In this document: positions 47,150 to 59,440 of the stretch, piece after piece | Layout: each line of letters opens with the position of its first letter | How positions within the stretch are numbered: the stretch's first letter is position 1 | Source: Diplocarpon mali | Taxonomy: Eukaryota; Ascomycota; Leotiomycetes; Helotiales; Drepanopezizaceae | DNA: 64,000 bases | Assembly: GCA_024741835.1 (NCBI GenBank) | Contig: JAENRP010000146.1 | Coordinates: forward strand, 1-64,000 | Direction: 5' to 3' | Program-made: the position numbers and the translations under genes | Notes under the pieces: generated by a model | Told to the model about the DNA's origin: nothing | Seen by the model: the letters and a program-made list of their open reading frames with translations, nothing else | Database searches by the model: none

Positions 47150-49031
47150 ATCTATCGACTGTGATGTAGGGTGCCGGAGATGATCCAGCGCTCAGATCGG
47201 AGACGATGAACGCTAGTTATACACGTTTGAATACGATGACTTGATGAAATGTATAGACCAACTGAGGATGAGATCTGAGCCACCCCAGACTGGATTGAGT
47301 CCATCGAGCGCCGATGATGTGAGAAGCCAGCCACGATTTGACTCTGTTGTGGAACAATCAAGGATGAAGGTTGCGAGAGGTCAGAGATATGTTGTTGTAT
47401 TGCCAAGTCTGCCAATGTCGAGCCAAGGCTTGGAGAAGCTTGTGTTCTGGCGATGCGCCGATGCCATCATCACTACCTGTAATGTCCAACAACACCACCA
47501 CCAGACAAGTGTCTACCCTCATATTTGTTGGCGTAGATGGAGATTCAGAAATAGTTTCGTATCTCCGTATCCTATCTTCCTTATGGCTATTATTGGGCGG
47601 GTATCCCGACAGAGATAGTTGCTCATCCTCTTGTCGCAAGCCCCTGTTTCTCGTTCTAGGCACTGTCGGTATCGCCATCTACAACCAAGCAGACAGAATG
47701 CGTCTCCAACACCCTACACCTCGTCATGACATCCACCTCCTTCGCCACAGCTGCAACACTCGTGATCCGATCTTCTGCACGCGTGCGGCCAGAGCAACAG
47801 CTATGACGATGAAGTCTACAGTAAGCCCCCTCCTCCTATCAAAGCATCTAGCTAGCTTGCCCTCCAGTGATTCAGATAGACTACCTGTCTTCTCCCAGAT
47901 AATGATTGATCCGTATTATCATCCCCCGTTGCTATTTTCGCTCTGCATGCAGAGTATGTCAACTCTCGAGTCAATTTCCGCGAAGAAGCTTTGGCGCCTG
48001 ATTTCTTCAATGTTTATATTAGATTTTCAGGACAGAGGCGTCAACGGTATCGGGATTTACATTCTGAGGTAGACTACGCTTGCAAATCTGCAAAGTCACT
48101 TGAACGCTGCATAGTGCGGGTTGAGTCCGCTGACATATTTTACGATGTGCCGGATGGCTTCAGTGTTGGACTCGTAGTCAGTGTAGTGTACTCGCTTGGA
48201 TGCTCTCAATCGGAGGCATGAGTCTTGAGCCGGAGCTTCTTCCGTGGGCCGGCCGTTCGCTCCTGAGCCAGATGCAATCGTGCGGGCCACGCTTACTAAG
48301 ATCTTGATTGGAACGGCTATGACACGAGCTGACCTTCAAATAATAGGACGACTATGTCCAGCACGGTGATGGAGCTCGGTGTACGAAATAGAAAAGGGCC
48401 AAAGGGGATGGATAAGATTCCTCTGGTGAGAATGACACCTAGAGGGCAAGGCAAAATGGCCTGGCCATGTTCTCCCAGTGCGGAGCAGTGTAGCACTGCG
48501 TCCTGTGGCTGTTAATGGCCCCCTTGATATCTGTCTTGGGTAGAGGGAGAGCGAGGACGAGGGGGGTATGTAATGTCTCCAACGTCACGACATCTGAAGG
48601 TGATTTATACGTCTGTCACGTCGGGAGGTTGGTAGGTAGGCACGTATGCAAGAAGCAGTTTTCCTCCCCCTCGGCCCTCGGGGGGGATGACGAGAGAGAT
48701 GATGGAACGGACATGAAAGCGGGAGATCGTGCGCGAGTGCCTCGGGTCTGAAGAGCTGCTGGAGGGGAAAAGTGGTGAGGACTGGTTCCGTTATGCGAGG
48801 AAAAAGGGGCGAGGTGTTGAGAGATGTAAAAGGGCGAGATGGCTATTGCTCACTAGTGACTCGGTGCGCGGCGTCGATGAATATAGGCAAGCGAGAAAAT
48901 ATGGCGCGATCCTTGCTGTTCCGCCGTCTGGCTCTTCCCAGACTTGTGTTGGTGTCAGTGTTTATTGTTAGTATTATCATGTACACATTGAATTATACCC
49001 TCAGCCTCGCACCTTTCATCCAGAATTATCA
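47150..49031. other. Intergenic region, no gene recognised
   Basis: A 233-codon frame at 47371-48072 (+) would have to start at TTG and shows no domain. Otherwise there are only short frames. Coding is not supported. Confidence 0.5.
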
Positions 49032-49623
49032 ATGATCATTATTGTGAACAATTGCCACCCATTTTCTGTTGCTGCATCGCCCGGGCAGACGAAGGTCGTA
49101 GCCGTTGGCGCTTCACAATTGGCAGATATGTGTACCGTTTGTAGGGGACTCCTACAATCAACCCCATCCCTCCGGCCTTGTAGAAACACCCTTCCTCCTC
49201 GCCAGTGGCCGTGTCTTTGGCACCACCTGCATCCCCAGGTGGCTGGCCACATCTCAGAACAGAGGCTGTCCGACTTGTCACCGCTCCGTTGGGCATGGAA
49301 TCTGTGGAAATCTTCTAGAGCCTGTTGCAGTTGCACGGCGCCTAGGACATGGGGAGTGACCGCATTGGTGTGATATTTGGAGAGTGCATGTACTAGGGAG
49401 AGGAGAGGTAGGAGAGACAGTAAGGTGGAACAGGGAGAGGATAGAGGCGGAGAAGAGAGCGCTTGAGGGCTTGAAAGTGAGTCTCCCAGGTGTATTTGGA
49501 GGATTGTGTTGGAGCATTAGAGGGAGTGTGGAAGGGAGAGTCAGAGAGGCGAGAGAAGATCTGAAGAGGAATCTTGAGCATCTGAATAGTGGGTCGTCAA
49601 AGGAGGTTAGAAAGAGTTGGTAA
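49032..49623 (+). pseudogene. Decayed RING-finger-like gene
   Basis: One + frame gives MCTVCRG (about 49128), the first Cys pair of a RING. A second frame, shifted by one, gives PFLLASGRVFGTTCIPRWL and then CPTCHRS (about 49179-49275), which matches the second half of a RING E3 core. In it the expected PCGH is replaced by ASGR, losing two zinc ligands. The same second frame runs into TGA at 49357-49359. It then resumes without frame change as a helical, charged stretch (WNRERIEAEKRALEGL) to a stop at 49623. The broken frame, lost ligands and internal stop point to a pseudogene. An unrecognised intron could explain part of this. Function of the ancestor is inferred only from the RING-like pattern. 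Confidence 0.35.
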
Positions 49624-49856
49624 TGGGTGTTTTTTGGGCGTTGGGCGCTCAATTTTGATGATGTAGACTTTTCTCGAGGCCTTGGTGCCGACAATCCAGA
49701 ACATTGATATGCTCCCTGAACTCTGTGTAAGGACTGAAGGAAGATATGCTCGCTAGGTTATGCCCGTCCTTTGTCTGTCTTTTGTTCATGGCGTTCTGCT
49801 GCCTGCCGACGGCCTAGGCACTTTGGGCAACCCACGAGCAGTGCTGGGCGTAATCC

Positions 49857-50493
49857 TCACCTTGCGAGTATGCTGCCCAGCCTCTCACTGTCGGAATCAT
49901 CCTCTTCACTATCATCTTTGAAGCCCTCTTCCAAATCCCGGCTTAACCGCCTGCTATCGTCGTCCCTCCCTCTCCTCGCATCCAGAGATAAGGCCTCCCT
50001 CCTGTGATCATCAACATCGTACAGCTCCTCCCCTTCTTCTTCATCAAAGTCACTTCCAGAGCCATCTTGCGCACTAAGTGCATAGCGGTCCCGTCCAAGT
50101 TGTGATCGCCATGAAGATGGAAGCAGGTATTGCACCATAGTGTCTAGTATCCGGTGCCGCAACGATGAGGTTTGTATGGAAATGGTATCTAATGGTAGGT
50201 ACTGCCCGTACCGACTCCTGTATCTTTTCCATACAGGCACGAAAACGTAGGATATCGACAGATATAGGACGAGTGATATGATGGCGGGAATAACCAAGGT
50301 CTACAGGAAGTCAGCCTCGCCCGCAGATGCCTCGTAGGTGCTTTCTTACCTTGAGGACAGAGAATAATCCCATATTGACAGTCTCGTCTTCGTCTGCTAT
50401 TGTTGACGTTGGTGCAGGGTGAGGGATGTAGAAGTCGCCGTCAGCTTCTCTTTGTAGAATCCCCAATGCTTTGGCCTGCCACGCGTCGGTCAT
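49857..50493 (-). CDS. Single-pass membrane protein, function unknown
   Basis: There are two exons, 50493-50350 and 50300-49857, with a 49-nt intron (GTAAGA donor, CTGTAG acceptor), giving 195 aa. A short N-terminal domain (MTDAWQAKALGILQREADGDF, 21 residues listed here as MTDAWQ to DGDF) precedes one hydrophobic helix. That helix starts right after the splice junction at VIPAIISLVLYLSISYVFV (about residues 51-69). It is followed by a basic WKRYRSRYG stop-transfer segment. The C-terminal part is a soluble tail, strongly acidic and Ser/Asp/Glu/Arg-rich from about residue 110. The layout suggests a type I- or tail-exposed ER or Golgi membrane protein with a charged cytosolic tail. No family was recognised. 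The coding call rests on the clean splice joint and on the membrane segment being continuous across it. Confidence 0.75.
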
Positions 50494-51434
50494 CCGGTAT
50501 CAATTGACCTGCCTGGTCGCAATTGTGATCCAGCGAAGGTTACTGGAGGCTTATCTTAATAAGTCGGCGATCAAAGGTACGAAAAGAGCAGCACAATAGC
50601 ACTAATCTCAGAGGCAGGGCGCGGGAAAATATTTTCGATTCTCGGCTGGATATTGCGTCGGCCATAGATTTGCGCGGCTGGACTCAGTTCGTAAAGTTCG
50701 GCTGCCACGCTATTCTTGGCAGTCGTTCAGGGGTCCAAACTGCAACTGGACTTCAATTTCACAATCTGCGCCGACGTCAACAACGCACATTACATCCTCA
50801 TTTTTCTTTTGCCATTAGTCTGCTGATGAACAATCCTTGACTCTGCTATCCATTGATTTCAGAATCCTGCTACTGCTGCTATACATCGCATCCTTTTGAC
50901 ACCCACGGTCTGTGCTTGCGTTTGATAACTGGATTCCCCGGAGAGTCTGTTTCAGCCCCAATCCTCCTGATTAAATATACGCCAGACAGGGAAGGCAGCA
51001 CCACAGACGGCAATAGCATCATCTTCTCCAGATCTGTTTCGGCTAAGCCCTACCTCTGCGGACCTGCCAGCTCGTTTCCTTGTGATAACGGTACACAGTG
51101 CGGTGCAGGACTACAGTCTTGGTGAGTAGCTTGTTATCAAGAAGGAATTAACCGCCGCCCCGCTTACCTTGGGCCTCTGATGCTCTCAGCCTGGCAGGCT
51201 TCACGATCTTCATGCTGATTCGCTTCCATGCAGCATTTTCTTGACACCATCTGTCCTTCGGCTGCGACGTGAGGACTTCGGCAACACACTCGAGGCATTA
51301 TGCGAAGGGATTGGAGTTAGGACAACTCTACATCTAACTGCACGCGGCCAGGCGCATCACAATTGAAGTGAGGAACAGCGATCCATTACCATCGGAAGCA
51401 GTGGGTGGAACCTTGGACCCAAAGACCGCGCATC
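50494..51434. other. Upstream region of the formin gene
   Basis: This is the divergent promoter region of the membrane-protein and formin genes. A GTGAGT site at 51121 and several later AG sites could mark an intron in the formin leader, but no transcript evidence is available. Confidence 0.45.
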
Positions 51435-54400
51435 ATGTCCGCCACCGATAGCAAGTCCAGACAGTCCTCTGGGGGCAAGTCCTTCTTTTCAAGGAGCAGC
51501 AAGAAGGATAGGAGAAATACTAGCGATGATGGCAAGTTGGGGGCGGATCTCGACAAGACATCTACCAATGGATCACGGTCATCACGACACGCCAGGGGAT
51601 CCTCAGTAATATCTATAGAGCAGCCTAATTCGCCCGGTGCAGAACAGACAGGTTTGAATATGATGGCCGGGGTTATCACATCTATTCCCTACGACAGCGT
51701 GATTGCAGATTCAAAATCGCCGATACCAGTGGATTACCTGCCCAGGAGCGACCAAATGCCAGTACGGAGGGAACCTCTGCCACATCATCTGAACAAGCCT
51801 GGATCTGATTTCCACCAGTACCCACCGTTATACGACCTAGCAGCCCCACCCAATGGGGGGAGTTCACATCCGTCGGGACCACGGCCCGCACCAGGAGGGG
51901 GAGGAAATATCACAATGGCATCAACGGGAGATCGCAGGACTCAGTTCCAGCAATGGGGACCCGCGAGGACCAGTAACGCGAGCACCTTGAATGGGCACAA
52001 TTCGCGCTACGATTCCTACTCCACGACACAATCCTCTGCGTACGGGCGAACCTCCTTTGACCAGTTGAGCGTGGATACCGGTACCGAGCGGTCCAGCGTC
52101 TTCTCGTCCGGTAGCTCTTCCAGGACAGCCATGCCAAATTCGAATTCAAACAGCTCCTTCAATAGCACTCTATCGCCGTCTCATGCTGCGAGTCGAGAAT
52201 CGCATCGCTTCAGCAAATTGTCAAATAATTTCTCGCCGGCATCGCCTTCTGGGTCTATTGGGGGAGAGGGTTTTAATCTCAACAAGCCGAATGACGATAC
52301 CGTAATCGAGGAACTATTTTTGGAACTCATGCAGAAACGAGGATGGCACAATCTACCAGATCAAGCCAAGCGGCAAATGATGGCATACCCCGCGGCCAAG
52401 AAATGGACGTTGGTACACCAGGATCGATTGACAGAGTGGCATGGAGAGCAGAAGAGACGCACCAACGTAAGGAACACGGGACAATACGGCCGCGATGTGG
52501 AGATACTGGCGAACGCGGACGAAGAAGGCACCCCAGAGTGGTTTGTACGGAAAGTCATGGATAACAGTATTTCAGCGAAGCAATTACAAAGTCTGGCTGT
52601 CAGTCTGCGTACGCAACCGATCGGGTGGGTCAAAACCTTCGTTGAATGCCAGGGCCAGGTCGCGCTCACGAATGTGCTCGGGAAGATCAACAGAAGGCAA
52701 GCCCAAGGACCTGCGCCAGCAGATGGATCGACCAGCGACAAGGATCTGGACCGCGAATATGACATTGTCAAGTGCTTGAAAGCTCTGATGAACAACAAAT
52801 TTGGGGCCGATGATGCGTTGGCGCATCAGCAGGTCATTGTGGCTTTGGCTACATCCCTCATATCCCCTCGGCTAACTACAAGAAAGCTGGTCAGCGAAGT
52901 GTTGACGTTCCTGTGTCACTGGGCCGATGGCCAGGGCCACTTGAAGGTCATTCAGGCAATGGATTTCGTCAAGAATCAGCAAGGAGAAAATGGACGATTT
53001 GATGCATGGATGAGAGTAGTGGAAGTCACGGTCGATGGCCGCGGAAAGATGGGCAGTCTTGTTGGGGCCAGCGAGGAAGTCCGGAGTGGTGGCATTGGGA
53101 TGGAAAACCTCTTGATGGAGTATGCAGTTGCTACATTATTCTTGATAAACATGGTCGTGGACGCGCCCGAGAGAGATTTGCAGCTTCGGGTACACATCCG
53201 GGCTCAATTTACAGCATGTGGTATCAAACGGATCCTGACCAAGATGGAGGGTTTTCAATACGATGTAATAGACAAGCAGGTTGAACGGTTTCGTACCAAT
53301 GAGTCGATCGACTACGAAGACCTCCTGGAACGCGAGAATAGCAGCATCAAGGACAGTGTCGAAGGAGAAGTCAAAGATCTTAGCGACCCAACCCAGATCG
53401 TTGACGCTATCATGCAGAAAGTCGAGGGGAGCAGAACTCAGGATTATTTTATATCCGCTCTGCAACATTTGTTACTTATCCGTGACAATGATGGCGAGGA
53501 GAGATTGCGCATGTTCCAATTGGTGGACTCCATGCTCAGTTATGTCGCCATGGATAGGAGGCTGCCCGACATGGATCTCAAGCAAAGTCTCAACTTCACT
53601 GTTCAGAGTTTGCTCGACAAGCTTCACACCGATTCGGAAGCCCGGCAAGCTTTGGATGAGGCGTTAGAATCTCGGCAGATTGCCGACTCGGCAATGGCCG
53701 AGCGGGATGAGATGAAAGCTCAGATCGAGCTCGGAGCCGAAGGATTGGTCGCAAAACTGCAAAGACAGCTAGAGGAACAAGCCCAGGTCATAGAAATCCA
53801 AAGGCGGCAAGCAGATGCGCTGAAGAGTGACTTGGAATCTCTTCAGGCCGCTCGAGCAAAGGAGGCCCAAAGAAATGAGCTTGAGACCAGGGAACTATAT
53901 CTTATGCTTCGGGATGCTCAAGATATAGCCGCCTCGAACGCTGCTAAGGGCAGCAATGGTGAGCCCTTAGCAGAGACTGACCCTTCCCGAATGAAAGGTA
54001 TTTTGGACCGCGAGAAACTTATGGACAGACTTGAGATGCAGATCGAGCGCCAGAAGACCCATTACAAGCTGGAGGGCCGCGTGTGGGGTGACGCTGCAGG
54101 ACCTTCTGATCGTTTACGTGCACTCCGGGAGGAAATGGACGGAGATGGGTCCAGTGCCGGCCTAGGGACACCTCCGAGAGACTTCACTAATAGTATGCTT
54201 GGGAGTGTTACTCGTCAAACAAAGATACCTCGGAAGCCTGTCACTTCCCAAGAACTTCTTTTTGAGGATGATGACGAGGGTACTATTTATGAGAAACCTC
54301 GCGTGGTTGACTTGAGACGACCAAAGCAAACGCCTAAATACTTGGAGGAAATGATCTCGAAAAATAAGCGATATGATGCAAGCGATGATGAGGATGGGGA

Positions 54401-54546
54401 TGGAGTCACCACGGGGCCCTCGCATCCAAGTCTCGAGTCTGGCTCGCCTAGGACACCCAAGGATGAAACAATACTCAAAGCGGAAGGGTTCAATGGGCCA
54501 CTTCCGCCTCCCCCCCCGCCCATGCCCGGCCNCAGCTGGGCCTTCT

Positions 54547-54581
<35 letters not shown>

Positions 54582-56667
54582 CCCGCCGCCGCCTCCGCCT
54601 CCCCCTCCAGGTTTGGGCGGTATGATGCCGCCTCCGCCGCCTCCGCCGATGCCAGCGAAAGAGTCTGGCGGTTTCTTGAACCAACCAGCCTACAGTACTG
54701 CACCAACGCTCGGCTTGCCTGTTACTAGACCCAAGAATAAACTTAAGGCTCTTCATTGGGAGAAGGTTGACACGCCTATGACAACTCATTGGGCAGCACA
54801 TACACCAACTGCAACGGAGAAGGAAGAAAAGTACGCCGAGCTGTCAAGGAAGGGTGTTCTGGAGGAAGTAGAAAAACTTTTCTCGGCTAAAGAGATCAAA
54901 CAACTCGGCAAGGGGGCCAGTAAGAAATCAGAAAAGAAGCAGATCATCTCCAATGATCTCATGAGAACATTCCGTAAGTATCTGAGAGCCCGCGCCCGAA
55001 TCTGTGACTGAATTTATTTAGAAATTTCCCTCGCCAAATTCTCTTCTTACTCGGTTGAGAAGATCGTTCAGATGGTCATTCACTGCGACAAGGAGGTCTT
55101 AGACAATGCGGTCGTCATGGATTTCTTCCAGAAAGAAGACATGTGCAATGTACCCGAGAACACCGCCAAGTTGATGGCGCCGTACAGCAAGGACTGGACG
55201 GGACCTGACGCAAACAAAGACACGCGCGAAATGGATCCCAACGAGCTAACCCGAGAAGATCAGATCTATCTTCAAACCTCTTTTGAGCTCCATCACTACT
55301 GGAAATCGAGGATGAGGGCTTTGGCTCTGACGCGGACATTTGAGGTAGAGTATGATGAGATTTCAAACAAGCTGAAGCAAGTCGTGGAAGTGTCCGAATC
55401 TTTGCGGGATTCGGTATCTCTGATGAATGTCCTCGGTCTCATCCTGGATCTCGGTAACTACATGAACGATTCGAACAAGCAAGCCAGTGGTTTCAAACTG
55501 AGTTCGCTCGCTCGTCTTGCCATGGTGAAGGATGACAAAAACGAATCGACTTTCGCCGACCTTATAGAGCGTATCGTCAGGACTCAATATCCTGAATGGG
55601 AAGGGTTTACTGATGACATTGCCGGAGTTGTCACGTCCATGAAGCTGAATGTGGAGCAGCTTCAGCAAGATGCAAAACGTTACATTGAGAACATCAAAAA
55701 TGTTCAAATGTCCCTTGATTCAGGGAACTTGAGCGACCCTAAAAAATTTCATCCCCAAGACCGGGTCAGCATAGTCGTCCAGCGGTCGATGAAGGATGCA
55801 AGAAGGAAGGCTGAGCAAATGCAACTATACTTGGAAGAAATGATCCGAACGTATGACGATATCATGACCTTCTATGGCGAAGATCCTGGCGATGAGAATG
55901 CGCGAAGAGACTTCTTCTCCAAGCTTGCAATGTTCGTGACTGAGTGGAAGAAATCGAGAGAGAAGAACATAGTGCTCGAAGCTACACGCAAACGAAATGA
56001 GGCGAATATGAAGCGAAAGCATGCCCAGCTCAAAGTCACTGGATCTTCAGATGGGAGCACGCCAACATCACCAGTGTCAACAGGTGCTATGGACTCACTA
56101 CTGGAGAAGCTACGAGCTGCTGCTCCACAGGCTAGAGACCAACGTGACCGAAGGAGAAGGGCACGCCTACAGAATAGACATCAAGTGCGTGTTGCTTCAG
56201 GGCAGAAGATACCCGATCCAGACGAGATTCCCGAAATCGAAGAGGCGCTGAAGGGTCCCGAATCTGCCGGTTCCGAAGGCCTCATGAGTCCAGACTCCGT
56301 CACTACCAAGGAAGGTTCAGAAGATGACATTGCCGAGCGGGCGGCTCTACTGCTGCAAGGTATGCGAGGTGCCGATGGCGCAAACGACACGGAAGAAGCC
56401 GAGCGACGCGACAGCATGCGACGAGTACGGCGCCGAGATAATGCTGAAGAGGAACGTAAAGCGCGCCGCAAGCGCCGCGAAAAAGCATCAAGTATCTCCG
56501 AGTCTCTCGACATCGATAGCAGCACGCTCGTAGAAGATGAACCGGGCAGGCCACAGATGGTAGAAGTGCCTATACCCGAAGCCGGAGACGAGGAAAAGGT
56601 GCCCACGACAGTCGTGAGTCCCCCGAGCCCTGATGGGTCGAAAACGAAACCTATGGAACTGGATTAG
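51435..56667 (+). CDS. Formin (SepA/Bni1 family), with an assembly frame break in FH1
   Basis: An actin nucleator and elongator for cables and the contractile ring at hyphal tips and septa, activated by Rho GTPases. There are two exons, 51435-54973 and 55022-56667, with a 48-nt intron (GTAAGT, TTTAG). The product is about 1727 aa. A Ser-rich N-terminus is followed by the GTPase-binding/FH3 region (about 286-720, starting at IEELFLELMQKRGW). A coiled coil lies near 750-830. FH1 has long proline runs at about 1020-1075, and FH2 begins at KLKALHWEKVD (about 1100). Later come FQISLAKFSSYSVEK, LGNYMND and a DAD-like MDSLLEKLR at about 1535, then a basic/acidic tail. The frame changes by one at the undetermined base 54532, inside a C- and GCC-rich stretch; since all downstream domains are intact, this is most likely an assembly fault. 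The start is the first ATG after a non-ATG open extension. Confidence 0.93.
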
Positions 56668-58994
56668 TGAGGATTTTGACGTGGTTACGGGTGCGATAAG
56701 GCCTTTTAATGTCGAGTGCCTTGGTTTACGGATTCCTTTCTCCTACTTCTCTCTGCTTCTGAGACATTTGAGATGTGGAACCTTATATTTGGACTGGCTG
56801 TATATTCAGGAGATTGATGTTGTATGGGTTTTGGTTGGGTCGCGTGACGATGGGGGTTCAAGATTCACGAGCTGGGCCAGGGGGTGACGGCTGGGATTGA
56901 AGTATAGGAAGTCGATACGCTTGAGGCTTACAGCTGTATGATTGAGAGTACGAGGTGAGATAGGCTGCTTTTCTGCATAGCGAGGGCTTGGCTTAAATTA
57001 CTGAAAACGGGGATAGGGGGGAGGGTGTTGTATACGTAATGTCGAGTTGGGACTCTTTGGTTGTGCTCGCTGCTTTGTCTTCCTCTTCTTTCCATGCTTT
57101 CACAGTGATTTGGCGAGTGGTGTGCCGCGGGAAGGCATGCTGTGCGATAATGAGCTGATGTAGTGTTTTGATTCAAGGCCTCTAGTGGGTGATGCGGTGC
57201 TTTTCCACTTTAGATCGTTGCCGCACCTGGCTGGGGAACAGAGCGAAAAAAGGTTTATTGCTAATACTTTGGTTTTATTTTGGGGATGGGAGTTAGGTGG
57301 GATGGAGAGCAGGACATATTTCTATATTTACATCTTCGAAGCAAGGGAAACCCTCTTTCAAGGCTAAACACCGGACGCAGTCTTCTCTGAGAAATCGTCT
57401 CGAGAAGTAGCGACCGTCGTTATGTCTACCCTCTTCGAGAATCGCATATTCACGATCAGACTACCACACGACACCCAGTTCGAGGAGCACGTCAAGGATG
57501 GAGTTGCGCAGTCCCCAGTGCCGTAGAAAACCACCGATACATCATCGCTGAGCCTGGTCCGAATTGCACGCGAATTCAGAAGAGGTTTCGGTAGCTGAGT
57601 AATCTTTCATTGACGTGCCATTTTGTTTCCCTGGGTTGAAAGTCAATTCTGGGCGGAGCACTTATCAGCAAAAACAAGATCTTTCATGAACGAGTGGGCC
57701 GGAGACTAAAGTCGTTATTGGAAGTTTTAATTTCAGCAGGAATTATCTATGACAATTCTGAGCACACCCTTGATTCCCTAAAGAATGAATGAGTATTTTT
57801 CAGGAATTTCCATTTCTTTTGTAAGGTTAAGAGAATTTTCTGATTTAGATTGATGAGAGCGCATGAAAATTTACAAGATGAATGCAGCATCATGGGGATA
57901 GACCTGCGCACTCGAGCAACATTCGAGCTTATGGTGAAGAGGCGATATAGATCAGGTCTATCGAGATCAACGTCCATTCGAATATGAGCAGGGAGAGCCC
58001 TCAAGATTTGCCCCTGGCTAAATAAGTAAACGAGCAGAACCACACGAAGCACGTGATTGTATGCGGCAATTAGTATGTACCAACTTGTCGCGCACCTCAC
58101 AGCGGAATGACGGTCGGCTGGGTAGATTGCTCAGCTCACGCGTCAAGCCAAATGGTATCTTTCAGTACTATCATAAGTACTGGGTCTATTACAGACTGAG
58201 TCTCTGCTTTAACTGTAATTGCTGGAATCACTCACACGCTGGCAGAATCTGTCGAGCATCTTATCTCTGTGTCGCTGGTACTCTGTCTTTGATGGAGTAT
58301 AAGTTTTGGCTCGAGGATCTATTATTGCGTCTACGAAGAGCATACGACGCACGAGCTTTCATTGTGTTGCAAACCCCCGAACTCTAACCGATGTAATTTC
58401 AGTGCTTCAAGGCTAGCCGAAGGCACTGATCCGTGTAAACATTGCAAATGCCTAATGTCCATAATTTACGAAGCTGAATATCACCATACTTAGTCTATCA
58501 GCAGAGTAAGTCATAATCAACTTTTAAAGTCTACAGACCCTATGGCTTGCCTTGTGTTTGCGGCTTGTAAGGATTCTTTGCGCTGTCCTTCATTCGGCTC
58601 AACACTTGCGGGTGCTTCGGATGCATACGCAATTCCTTCTTGGACAGTTTTCTGACTTGAAACCCCATGATTTTCTCTTACCAGCAACGAATCTTCTAGC
58701 ATTGACTCGGATTTCCATACCCTTTCTAGCCGGAATATATGTCAGCACCCACCGCCCTACCAGTCCCAACGGTGCCTCCTAGTCCACGTTCGTTGCGGCG
58801 AGCAAGAGTTACCAACGAAGCTCTCTGGATCGGCGCAATATACCACGATACAACGGGAATCACAGCTGCGATAAGGAAGTTTGATTTATCTAGATGATTG
58901 CAAATCCCCGGCACGGATTTCCCTTGTTTACATCCATCTGGCAATTGTTCTATTCTTAGATGAGCGACGTGCCAAATGAGCCGTCTACTCAGAT
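56668..58994. other. Gene-poor region, first part
   Basis: This is the 3' flank of the formin gene and sequence with only short frames on both strands. Nothing is recognised. Confidence 0.5.
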
Positions 58995-59440
58995 ATGGCC
59001 CAGAAATATAGTCATCCCGGCGGAGAGGTCGACTTCGTGGATCACACAATCATCAAACACACAGGGGAAAGTGAGCTTACGCCAGATATTGGACTTGAAA
59101 GGTCAAACGGTAGCACGCAAGACATAGCGTACCAAAAACGTGCTTGGCAAATGACAGCGTATCAGGTCAGTATATCACGCTCTGGAAATAGCAGCGGTCT
59201 CAATCTTGGGATAAACTCCTTTGGTTTGTGATCCATCATTCTAAAACCTTCGAGATGACTTACTTATATTGATGTGAAAAACAGGAGCAAAGGTTTTTTG
59301 GCTTCACCGCTGAACTCCCCAGGCTCAAAGCTATACCAGCAACTTATAACAGTAAAACAGTTGATAATCTAAAAAGCTCTATTTACCTGCATTTAGTAAA
59401 CGGAATTAGCTGCGGGGGAGCGATTCTCCTAAGCACATAA
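58995..59440 (+). CDS. Doubtful small spliced gene
   Basis: A true ATG opens MAQKYSHPGGEVDFVDHT, followed by 57 codons to a GTCAGT donor at 59166. Joining to an AACAG acceptor at 59284 gives a second exon 59285-59440 and 108 aa in all. The first exon ends YQKRAWQMTAY, faintly like the stretch just before helix 1 in fungal amino-acid permeases, but the second exon does not continue that way. It could be a truncated gene or chance. Confidence 0.2.

Noticed and set aside
47371..48072. 233-codon plus-strand frame
   Set aside because: Begins at TTG, no domain, no splice partner; likely chance.
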